A stretch of DNA of 9,702 nucleotides, from contig CAQTPN010000028.1 of the NCBI GenBank assembly GCA_948888345.1, positions 1 to 9,702 on the forward strand, read 5' to 3'. The DNA comes from an uncultured bacterium (lineage in GTDB: Bacteria; Cyanobacteriota; Vampirovibrionia; Gastranaerophilales; Gastranaerophilaceae). Position 1 is the first letter of the stretch. Each line of letters opens with the position of its first letter. The notes under the pieces are model-generated. The model did no database searches and had not been told where the DNA came from. It saw only the letters and a list, made by a program, of their open reading frames with translations. The translations under genes were made by a program, and so were the position numbers. This document shows, piece by piece, positions 1 through 6,344 of the stretch.

Positions 1-1
1 C

Positions 2-1039
2 CCCAATATTACAAAAGAGCTACTAAAACTTCAATTTGAACAATATAAGAACAATGCTTTAAATATTAAAAAGAGCAAGTCAAAGGATGGGGGCTGGCTT
101 ATTAATGATATTTTAACTTGTATTCCAAATACAAAAACTTTCTGGCATGATTTAATTGAAAATATTGAAGGGCTTGAGGATAGAACATACGGCTACACGG
201 ATTTTAAAGTTCTTGCAGAGTTAACCGAAAAACGCTTATTTCTAAATAAAATTATACCCTGGGCAAAAAAGCCAAAGTATATAATAAGAAATGCTACATA
301 TTTTCGCCCCATAAAAACCAAAATACCTCAAATTTGTCTTTTGCAAGATTTTTATAATGAAGAAAAGTTTTTAAAAGAACAATTGCCTGTTTTAAAGTCT
401 TGCAAAAAGACGGTGATAAATTCAAACTATATTTTTAATAAAGTAAGGCACCTTTTGCCTGATGATATTGATGTAACAGTTATTCCGATGGGTGTGGATT
501 CTGAGTTTTTTAATCCTGATATGGTTAATAAAAATGATATGTTTGAAGGGGTTAAAGATATTAAAGAAAATTCAATTCTTTTTATCGGTTCTAATCAGGA
601 TTGGCCTAAAGGCTTTAATCTTTTGATGGATGTTGTAGAGAAAACAAATTATAATTTTGTTTTTGTTATGAAATATGATTTTAAACTTGAGCATCCGAGG
701 GTTACTGTGTTTAACAGGCTTAATCAAAAGAATTTAAGAGATGTTATGGCATCTTGCAAGATGGTTTTATGTACTTCCAAAATGGAAACGTTTCATTTGG
801 CAGGGGTAGAGTCTATGCTTATGGATTTACCTTGCGTTGCTACAAATGTTGGTGTGTATACCGATTTTGATGATGGCAAATGGGGGGTAAAATGTACTCC
901 TGAAAACATTGTAGAAAAAATTGATTATGTATTCAATAAAGACGGATTTACACCAAGACAATATATTCTTGACAGAAAATTAAATAAGAAAAGCACAATG
1001 ACTATGTGGAAAGACTTAGTGAAAAGTATAGTTTCATGA
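2..1039 (+). CDS. Family 4 (GT-B) glycosyltransferase, 5'-truncated
   Basis: The frame is open from the window edge to a TGA at 1037-1039 (345 codons), so the gene starts outside the window. A TTG at 341 lies well inside the protein and is not the start. Probable role: transfer of a sugar from an activated donor to a surface glycan on the cytoplasmic face of the membrane. The visible N-terminal part (GWLINDILTCIPNT, FWHDLIENI) looks like the acceptor-side Rossmann domain. The donor-side domain follows (SILFIGSNQDWPKGF, then MASCKMVLCTSKMETFHLAGVE). The GT4 EX7E motif is E262 to E270 of the visible frame (ETFHLAGVE). About 30 residues precede the usual GT4 beginning, so an upstream domain or long N-terminus is possible. 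The next glycosyltransferase begins 13 bp downstream. The GT4 family is clear; sugar and linkage cannot be read from the sequence. Confidence 0.88.
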   Translation, partial: PNITKELLKLQFEQYKNNALNIKKSKSKDGGWLINDILTCIPNTKTFWHDLIENIEGLEDRTYGYTDFKVLAELTEKRLFLNKIIPWAKKPKYIIRNATYFRPIKTKIPQICLLQDFYNEEKFLKEQLPVLKSCKKTVINSNYIFNKVRHLLPDDIDVTVIPMGVDSEFFNPDMVNKNDMFEGVKDIKENSILFIGSNQDWPKGFNLLMDVVEKTNYNFVFVMKYDFKLEHPRVTVFNRLNQKNLRDVMASCKMVLCTSKMETFHLAGVESMLMDLPCVATNVGVYTDFDDGKWGVKCTPENIVEKIDYVFNKDGFTPRQYILDRKLNKKSTMTMWKDLVKSIVS

Positions 1040-1045
1040 TACAAT
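1037..1045 (+). promoter_or_regulatory. Possible extended -10 box (TGATACAAT) just before the GT4-GT2 gene
   Basis: TGATACAAT fits the TGnTAnAAT pattern of an extended -10 promoter and ends 7 bases before the ATG at 1053. The start codon has no Shine-Dalgarno, so a leaderless transcript is conceivable. The TG is also part of the upstream gene's TGA stop, and no good -35 is visible. AT-rich sequence yields such boxes by chance. Confidence 0.25.
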
Positions 1046-1052
1046 TTATAAC

Positions 1053-3245
1053 ATGGAAGAAAAATTAAAAGTTTTACAAATCGGAAATACTGATTTAGTT
1101 GGCAATAAATTTAACGGACATAATCTTTCAATTTATCTTGAAAATTTCGGGGTAAAATCTAATCATATTGTATGCAGAAAACTTTCAAAAGCTGAGAATA
1201 CATATGTTTTGCCGGTTAAAAAAGGAAAAAGCTATACTGAGGCTATTATAAAGGATAGACTCTTTCTTGATGCTGATATTGTTCATCTTCACCTAATTCA
1301 TTGCACTGATTTTGACATTAATATGCTTCCAATGATTACAAGATTAAAACCAACCGTTATAACTCTTCATGATGCTTTCTTTTTTGGTGGGCATTGCATG
1401 CATTCTTTTGGATGTGATAAGTGGAAAACTTTTTGCTTCAATTGTCCAAAATTAGATATACCGTTCAGGCTTTCAAAAGATTTTAGTTCATATAATTTTT
1501 TAACCAAAAAAACGGCTGTTCAAAATTCTAAAATTTCAGCAATTACTGCATCAGATTATATGGAAAATCTTGTAAAACAATCTCCAATCTGGAAGGATAA
1601 AAAGATATACAAGCTTCCTTTCGGGGTTAATCAGGAAATTTTTAAGCCTGAAAATAAAACTGAGGTAAAAAAGAAACTTGGAATTGATGAAAATTCGACA
1701 GTTTTAATGTTTCGTGCAAACAATAGTGCCTTTAAGGGTATTGATTTAATTAAATATGCACTTTCGAATTTAAAAACCAATAAGAATATAACCCTTTTAA
1801 CTGTTGAAAATAAGGGGCTTATGAATGAATTTAAAAGCAGGTTTAAAATTAAAGAATACGGCTGGATTTACGATGATAATAAACTTGCCGAAATTTACCG
1901 GGCTGCGGATTTATTTTTAATGCCCTCAAAGCAGGAAGCATTTGGGATGATGGCAATTGAGGCAATGAGCTCCGGTGTTCCTGTTTTATCAATTAAGGGG
2001 ACATCTCTTGAAGGGGTTACAAATTCGCCCTTATGCGGTCTTTCGGTTGAATCGGGGGAATTTACTTCTGCCTTGCAGGATTTAATTGATAATCCTTATA
2101 AAATAAAACAAATGGCTGAAAAATCTCTGCAGTTTGCTAAAACAAATTACAATAAGGATATTTATGTTCAAAAGATGATTGAAATTTATAAAGATATAAT
2201 AAAAAATCATAATCAAACAGAGGAAGAAAAAATTACACTGGAGCAGCTTAAAAAATGCGCCCCAAAATATACAAATGCAGTTAAACAAATGAACAAATTT
2301 GATTTTGTTTATTCAAAAAAAGATATTGGAGATAAAACTGTAGTAACTGTTTTTGGAATTAAAATAAAGCTTAAACGTGGCCATAAAATGAAAGACAAAA
2401 AATTTAATCCCCTTATTTCTATAATTATTCCCGTATACAATGGAGAAAATTTTGTCCTACAAGCCCTTCAAAGTGCATTAAATCAAACTTATAAAAATAT
2501 TGAGATTATAGTTGTTAATGACGGCTCTACTGACAATACAGAAAAAATTATTAAAAAATTTCAAAACAGAATAAAGTATTTTAAAAAAGAAAACGGCGGA
2601 GTTTCAAGTGCTTTAAACCTTGCAATTAAAGAATCTGCAGGAGAATATATATCGTGGTTATCTCATGATGATTTATATATAAAGGATAAAATTAAGAAGC
2701 AGGTGGAAATACTTTCGCATTTAAAAAATAAGAATACAATTCTCTATTCTAATTATAAACTTATTGATGAAAATGGCAGAAAAATTAGCACAACATGTTT
2801 TCACAAGGAATTTTCTGTTGAAAGATTAAATCTTCCTTTATTTTCGTTATTAAACGGGCTAATACATGGCTGTTCGCTTTTAATTCCTAAAAAATGTTTT
2901 GTTGAGCAAGGAAATTTTGATGAAAGGTTAAAATGTACACAAGATTATGATTTGTGGTTTAGAATGTTCCCCAAATATGATATTAAATATATGCCTGAAG
3001 TTTTAATTAATTCAAGGGTGCATGAAAATCAAGATTCCAAAAGGCATTCCAACAATATAGAGGAGTGTAATAAGCTTTGGATTAGCATGTTTTCCGGCTT
3101 ATCTGAAGACGAGATTATTAAAATGAATGATTCACTAGAAGAATTCTACAGGTCCAAGGTTCAGCTTATGCATAATGCGGGATATTTTGATGCTGAAGAA
3201 TTTGTTAAAGAAAAATTAAATTTATTAGAAGCAAAATTACATTAA
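1053..3245 (+). CDS. Bifunctional glycosyltransferase, GT4-GT2 domain order
   Basis: This 730-residue protein carries two complete glycosyltransferase domains and probably adds two consecutive sugars to a surface polysaccharide. Residues about 5-385 are GT4 (GT-B fold). They include an acceptor-domain Cys cluster (GGHC, then C, then CFNCP) and the EX7E motif E295-E303 (EAFGMMAIE). A linker with the motif VTVFGIKIKLKR, common at glycosyltransferase domain ends, leads to Met446. Residues about 450-730 are GT2 (GT-A fold): ISIIIPVYNG, nucleotide-binding NDGSTD (489-494) and metal-binding SHDD (537-540). The GT2 part begins right after Met446 with sequence resembling the start of the next gene, so it may be a fused former gene. 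The ATG at 1053 is the first start after an in-frame TAG at 1029-1031. It has no Shine-Dalgarno. Cotranscription with the upstream gene is likely. Confidence 0.9.
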   Translation: MEEKLKVLQIGNTDLVGNKFNGHNLSIYLENFGVKSNHIVCRKLSKAENTYVLPVKKGKSYTEAIIKDRLFLDADIVHLHLIHCTDFDINMLPMITRLKPTVITLHDAFFFGGHCMHSFGCDKWKTFCFNCPKLDIPFRLSKDFSSYNFLTKKTAVQNSKISAITASDYMENLVKQSPIWKDKKIYKLPFGVNQEIFKPENKTEVKKKLGIDENSTVLMFRANNSAFKGIDLIKYALSNLKTNKNITLLTVENKGLMNEFKSRFKIKEYGWIYDDNKLAEIYRAADLFLMPSKQEAFGMMAIEAMSSGVPVLSIKGTSLEGVTNSPLCGLSVESGEFTSALQDLIDNPYKIKQMAEKSLQFAKTNYNKDIYVQKMIEIYKDIIKNHNQTEEEKITLEQLKKCAPKYTNAVKQMNKFDFVYSKKDIGDKTVVTVFGIKIKLKRGHKMKDKKFNPLISIIIPVYNGENFVLQALQSALNQTYKNIEIIVVNDGSTDNTEKIIKKFQNRIKYFKKENGGVSSALNLAIKESAGEYISWLSHDDLYIKDKIKKQVEILSHLKNKNTILYSNYKLIDENGRKISTTCFHKEFSVERLNLPLFSLLNGLIHGCSLLIPKKCFVEQGNFDERLKCTQDYDLWFRMFPKYDIKYMPEVLINSRVHENQDSKRHSNNIEECNKLWISMFSGLSEDEIIKMNDSLEEFYRSKVQLMHNAGYFDAEEFVKEKLNLLEAKLH
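2463..2633 (+). repeat. Duplicated GT2 tract, copy 1
   Basis: This 171-bp segment of the GT2 domain matches 3487-3657 with 3 mismatches by eye, an offset of exactly 1024 bp and no gap. Weaker but clear similarity continues to about 2690. Only one of the three differences changes an amino acid (Asn versus Asp in the NDGSTD/DDGSTD motif). Identity at silent sites points to recent duplication or gene conversion, not just protein conservation. Confidence 0.93.
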
Positions 3246-3256
3246 ATTAAGTTTTT

Positions 3257-3265
3257 TGCTATAAT
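3257..3265 (+). promoter_or_regulatory. Extended -10 promoter for the GT2-GT4 gene
   Basis: TGCTATAAT is a perfect TGnTATAAT extended -10 box lying 12 bp after the stop of the preceding gene. Initiation would fall near 3272, giving a 5' leader of about 143 nt before the ATG at 3415. The hexamer 17 bp upstream (TTACAT) is a poor -35, which an extended -10 can tolerate. A promoter here implies that the third glycosyltransferase can be expressed separately from the two before it. Confidence 0.55.
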
Positions 3266-3269
3266 GAAT

Positions 3270-3289
3270 AGCGATAGCGGTTATCAGCT
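3270..3289 (+). other. Short hairpin at the 5' end of the leader RNA
   Basis: AGC plus GATA pairs with TATC plus GCT around a 5-nt loop, with one bulged A at 3286. It would lie at or near the 5' end of a transcript starting around 3270-3272. It has no U-tract, so it is not a terminator. A 5'-end stabilising stem is one possible role; chance is another. Confidence 0.3.
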
Positions 3290-3338
3290 GTAAGTTGTAA
3301 CTGTTTGGAATTATATTTAGTTTTAAGGAAGAAGTATT

Positions 3339-3413
3339 ATGTCTGGCTTTGTGCACTTTTGTGCTTGCAATGTCACCACTTTCTGTAACAAGTTAACAGG
3401 AAGGTGGTGTTGA
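3339..3413 (+). CDS. Small upstream ORF (24 codons), candidate leader peptide
   Basis: An ATG at 3339 follows a good purine-rich ribosome site (AAGGAAGAAG, 3325-3334) and opens a 24-codon frame ending in TGA at 3411-3413, one base before the ATG of the GT2-GT4 gene. The peptide begins MSGFVHFCAC and ends KLTGRWC. It has four Cys (positions 8, 10, 16, 24), several aromatics and no membrane segment or recognisable domain. Its last third overlaps the Shine-Dalgarno of the next gene and both arms of the hairpin at 3374-3409. A ribosome translating it would therefore melt that hairpin and stop beside the next start. I infer a cis-acting role (coupling or attenuation) rather than a trans-acting peptide. 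I do not recognise the peptide. Confidence 0.5.
   Translation: MSGFVHFCACNVTTFCNKLTGRWC
3374..3409 (+). promoter_or_regulatory. Hairpin sequestering the Shine-Dalgarno of the GT2-GT4 gene
   Basis: CACCACTTTCT (3374-3384) can pair with GGAAGGTGGTG (3399-3409) in an 11-bp stem with two G-U pairs and a 14-nt loop. The loop may form a small inner stem (TAA/TTA). The 3' arm contains the ribosome site AGGTGG (3402-3407), 7 nt before the ATG at 3415. No U-tract follows, so this is a translational element, not an intrinsic terminator. The uORF at 3339 runs through the whole structure. Confidence 0.5.
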
Positions 3414-3414
3414 G

Positions 3415-5661
3415 ATGATAAAAGATTTTACTCCAATGATTTCAATAGTAATACCTGTTTATAACGGCGGCGAATTTATAGAAGATGCCCTTCAAAGTGC
3501 ATTAAATCAAACTTATAAAAATATTGAGATTATAGTTGTTGATGACGGTTCTACTGACAATACAGAAAAAATTATTAAAAAATTTCAAAACAGAATAAAG
3601 TATTTTAAAAAAGAAAACGGCGGAGTTTCGAGTGCTTTAAACCTTGCAATTAAAGAAGCTAGGGGAGAATATATATCTTGGTTATCTCATGATGATTTAT
3701 ACATAAAGGATAAACTTAAATTGCAGGTTGAAGAATTGGCTAAACTTGAGGATAAAAATACAATCATTTACAGTAATTTTAACTATGTTGATGAAAATTT
3801 AAAAATCCTTGCGGACGGAAAAAGCTATCAGGAATTTGATGAAAAACTAATGAATGTTTCTTTATATCCGCTTTTAAAGGGGTTTATAAACGGCTGCACC
3901 TTGCTTATTAAAAAGTCAATCTATGAAGAATTTGGATATTTTGATACTTCTTTAGCTGGCACTCAGGATTATAAATTATTTTTTGAAATGTTGAAAAAAT
4001 ACCCTGTTAAATATGTTGATAAAAAACTTATTTATTCAAGGGTGCATAAAAATCAATGTTCAAATACTTTTGGTATTGATTTTTATAATGAAAGAACAGA
4101 ACTCTGGAATTATATAATTGATGATATAAATGAAGGCGATGTAAGAAAATTTAATCTCTCTAAAGAGGCCTTTTGGTTTGAATTTTATAAAGTTTTAAAA
4201 TTAAATAATTTAAAAGAATCTTATGCAAAAGCTCTTTTAAAAATTGCTGATAATTCAAAACCATCAATACTTTTAACAACATCAATGAAAAAAGGCGGGC
4301 TTGGCCGATATATAAATGATTTAAGGAAAATTTTAAAAGATGATTACAATATTTTTGTGTTGTATTCAGATTCCTATGGTATCGAGATATCTTTAAACGG
4401 TCTGAATTTATTTGAGGCTGAACTTTTTGAACCTGTTAAATATAAAGACTATTATACAAATAATGATATATTAAATATTGTTGTAAAATTTGCTTTAATA
4501 TTTGATATTCAATTTGTAATTGCAAACGGGTATATTAATTTTGGTTTTAATTTATTTGATAAACTGAATGCCGTAGGAATGCCCGTCGTATGGGTGGTGC
4601 ATGATTTTAGTCTTTGCTGTTTGAGTCAGCATCTTTTATCAAATGAGCATAAATTCTGCAGCTTTAATAAGGATGAAAACATCTGCTTAAAATGCGGCGA
4701 GAATAATTTGTATGCAAAAATAACCGGTGCCTGTCTTGGAAAAAATATTATAGAAGCCAGAAAATACATAGAAAAAACTTTCTTGAATAAATTAGATAAG
4801 ATAATATTTGTATCAAAAAGCTGCAAGGACACGGTAAAAGAATATTATAAAAATCTGGATGAAAATAAAACTGCGGTAATTTACCACGGCATAAACGATG
4901 AAAAATTTTTTGAAATTAACCGCAGGCCGCAGAGAGAAAAAATCAAAGTCGGCATTTTGGGTTCAATTGCCCCGCATAAAGGCGAAGCAGCAATTAGAAA
5001 AATTATTAATTCCCTTCCGTCTGAAAGGTTTGAATTCTATGCTTTCGGTTCAATCCCTGATGATATCAATGCAAGGCTGATTTTAAAGGATTATACATTT
5101 GAAGATAATATTTCTCTTTTACTATATCAAAATGAAATAGATATTGTACTGCTGCTGTCACCATCCCCTGAAACATTCAGCTATACTTTATCTGAAGCTT
5201 TTGTTGCACAAATTCCCGTTATAGCATCTGATATCGGGGCTTATAAAGAAAGGATAGAGGAAAATGGCTGCGGTTTTTTGATAGATAAGGATAATACGGC
5301 CGATGAAGCTGTAAAAATGCTGCTTAAAATTGCCGATAATCCGCTTATTTTGAAGGAAAAACAAGAAAATTTTAATAATTATAAAGAAAAAAACCATTCA
5401 AAAATGAAATCCGATTATTTAAATTTACTAAAAACAATTGAGCCGAAAGGTTTTTCTTCTATAAACTTTGGAATGAAGCAAATCTTTCTTGAAGAGCTGA
5501 TTAAGAGGTTTGAGTATAAAAAAATTGTTAAATATAAGAAGTTTAAGTATGCCGGTAATGCCCTTTGGCGGTTTTTATACAGAACACTTTTACGGCCGAT
5601 TTTAAAAATAATTTTCGGCAGAAAAAAGGTAAAGAATAAATATGATAAAAAATTTCTGTAA
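3415..5661 (+). CDS. Bifunctional glycosyltransferase, GT2-GT4 domain order
   Basis: This 748-residue protein has the two domains in reverse order to its upstream neighbour. Residues 1 to about 270 are GT2 (GT-A): ISIVIPVYNGG, DDGSTD (43-48), WLSHDD (89-94) and a late SRVHKNQ motif shared with the neighbour's GT2. Residues about 282-660 are GT4 (GT-B): a glycine turn KKGGLGR (292-298), a Cys-rich acceptor segment (SLCC, FC, then CLKCG) and the EX7E motif E586-E594 (ETFSYTLSE). The last 50 or so residues are very basic with aromatic and leucine residues (WRFLYRTLLRPILKIIFG), suggesting an amphipathic membrane-surface anchor. Two sequential sugar transfers in surface polysaccharide assembly are likely. 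The ATG at 3415 has AGGTGG at a 7-nt spacing. Expression may depend on the leader ORF and hairpin just upstream. Confidence 0.9.
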   Translation: MIKDFTPMISIVIPVYNGGEFIEDALQSALNQTYKNIEIIVVDDGSTDNTEKIIKKFQNRIKYFKKENGGVSSALNLAIKEARGEYISWLSHDDLYIKDKLKLQVEELAKLEDKNTIIYSNFNYVDENLKILADGKSYQEFDEKLMNVSLYPLLKGFINGCTLLIKKSIYEEFGYFDTSLAGTQDYKLFFEMLKKYPVKYVDKKLIYSRVHKNQCSNTFGIDFYNERTELWNYIIDDINEGDVRKFNLSKEAFWFEFYKVLKLNNLKESYAKALLKIADNSKPSILLTTSMKKGGLGRYINDLRKILKDDYNIFVLYSDSYGIEISLNGLNLFEAELFEPVKYKDYYTNNDILNIVVKFALIFDIQFVIANGYINFGFNLFDKLNAVGMPVVWVVHDFSLCCLSQHLLSNEHKFCSFNKDENICLKCGENNLYAKITGACLGKNIIEARKYIEKTFLNKLDKIIFVSKSCKDTVKEYYKNLDENKTAVIYHGINDEKFFEINRRPQREKIKVGILGSIAPHKGEAAIRKIINSLPSERFEFYAFGSIPDDINARLILKDYTFEDNISLLLYQNEIDIVLLLSPSPETFSYTLSEAFVAQIPVIASDIGAYKERIEENGCGFLIDKDNTADEAVKMLLKIADNPLILKEKQENFNNYKEKNHSKMKSDYLNLLKTIEPKGFSSINFGMKQIFLEELIKRFEYKKIVKYKKFKYAGNALWRFLYRTLLRPILKIIFGRKKVKNKYDKKFL
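3487..3657 (+). repeat. Duplicated GT2 tract, copy 2
   Basis: This is the partner of 2463-2633 (168 of 171 identical by eye). It lies near the N-terminus of its gene, whereas copy 1 lies in the C-terminal half of the neighbour. The codons before it differ clearly, so the boundary is sharp on that side. Similarity fades more gradually after it, to about 3714. Confidence 0.93.
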
Positions 5662-5671
5662 ACTTTTCCTA

Positions 5672-5702
5672 TTGACTTAGAGTTCACTTCAACATATATA
5701 AT
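5672..5702 (+). promoter_or_regulatory. Promoter with 19-bp spacer, MerR-type operator candidate
   Basis: TTGACT (5672-5677) and a perfect TATAAT (5697-5702) are 19 bp apart, longer than the 17-bp optimum. Between them lies the imperfect dyad CTTAGAGTT/CACTTCAAC. MerR-family activators characteristically bind a dyad in an overlong 19-20 bp spacer and untwist it. The left half closely resembles operators I recall for NmlR/AdhR-type members; the right half is degenerate. Initiation near 5709 leaves a 25-nt leader containing GAGG before the ATG at 5734. No MerR gene lies in the window, so the regulator would act from elsewhere. Confidence 0.55.
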
Positions 5703-5733
5703 TAATTTCTGTAAATATTATGAGGTAAAGACA

Positions 5734-6339
5734 ATGAAAAAAAATTTGCTGATTATTCTCCCCTTGGTTATATTATTTGCGGGCTTTGCCTGTGCTTTTG
5801 CGGTGAATAATCAATTATCAAAGAAAAACGTAAGCGCGGAAACAAAAGGAGGCATTATGGATACTGATAAGAAAATTTTAATTGCGTATTTTTCATGGGG
5901 CGGTAATACAAAATCTGTTGCTGAAAAAATTCAAAAATCAACCGGCGGGGATATGTTCAGGATAGAAACATTAATTCCGTATCCGAAAGATTACAATGAA
6001 ACGGCATACGGTGTTGCAAAAGAGCAGCACGATAAGGGAATTAAACCCGAACTTAAAGAAAATTGCGATATTTCAAATTATGATATAATATTTGTCGGAA
6101 CTCCGGCATGGTGGTATACCATGGCACCTGCTGTTATGACATTTTTATCCGAGAATAATTTTGAGGGTAAAACAATTGTTCCGTTTATTACCCATGGCGG
6201 AGGCGGAGAATACTCCATAGCTAAAGAAATGGGAGAACTTTCAAAGGCTTCAAAAGTTTTAAAATCATTTGCGGTTTATGAAGACGGCGGAGCCGATATA
6301 CAGAATAAAGTTGATGGGTGGCTTAAGGAACTTAAATAG
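5734..6339 (+). CDS. Flavodoxin-family protein with N-terminal export signal
   Basis: This 201-residue protein is an FMN-binding electron carrier or small quinone-reductase-like flavoprotein. The FMN phosphate loop is SWGGNTK (54-60). The GTPAWW and THGGGG segments correspond to later FMN-contact loops, giving the best match to the Flavodoxin_4 (PF12682) type. The N-terminus is a signal peptide or anchor: MKKN, a hydrophobic stretch (5-23), and AFA as a possible cleavage site at 23/24. Cys20 follows GFA, a poor lipobox, so a lipoprotein is possible but doubtful. The ATG at 5734 has GAGG 8 nt upstream. A second in-frame ATG at 5857 (Met42) with a perfect AGGAGG would give a standard 160-residue cytosolic flavodoxin. 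The gene leads an operon with the UvrA-like ATPase. Its promoter looks MerR-regulated, suggesting an electrophile or redox-stress response. Confidence 0.87.
   Translation: MKKNLLIILPLVILFAGFACAFAVNNQLSKKNVSAETKGGIMDTDKKILIAYFSWGGNTKSVAEKIQKSTGGDMFRIETLIPYPKDYNETAYGVAKEQHDKGIKPELKENCDISNYDIIFVGTPAWWYTMAPAVMTFLSENNFEGKTIVPFITHGGGGEYSIAKEMGELSKASKVLKSFAVYEDGGADIQNKVDGWLKELK
5845..5859 (+). promoter_or_regulatory. Internal ribosome site and alternative flavodoxin start
   Basis: AAAGGAGG (5845-5852) lies 4 nt before an in-frame ATG at 5857-5859. It is the strongest Shine-Dalgarno in the window and stands exactly between the signal/linker and the flavodoxin fold (the first strand starts at Ile48). 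Use of this start would remove the export signal. The 4-nt spacing is slightly short. Confidence 0.5.
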
Positions 6340-6344
6340 AATAA

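Noticed and set aside
341..1039. A TTG-initiated 232-residue ORF as a full gene
   Set aside because: The same frame is open back to base 2 and the upstream part encodes typical GT4 N-terminal sequence, so TTG 341 is internal.
3374..3409. Intrinsic terminator
   Set aside because: The stem has no following U-tract and is succeeded within 6 nt by a start codon.
5415..5687. Minus-strand 90-codon ORF
   Set aside because: It lies opposite the basic C-terminus of the GT2-GT4 gene, has no ribosome site or motif, and its composition is that of an antisense shadow.
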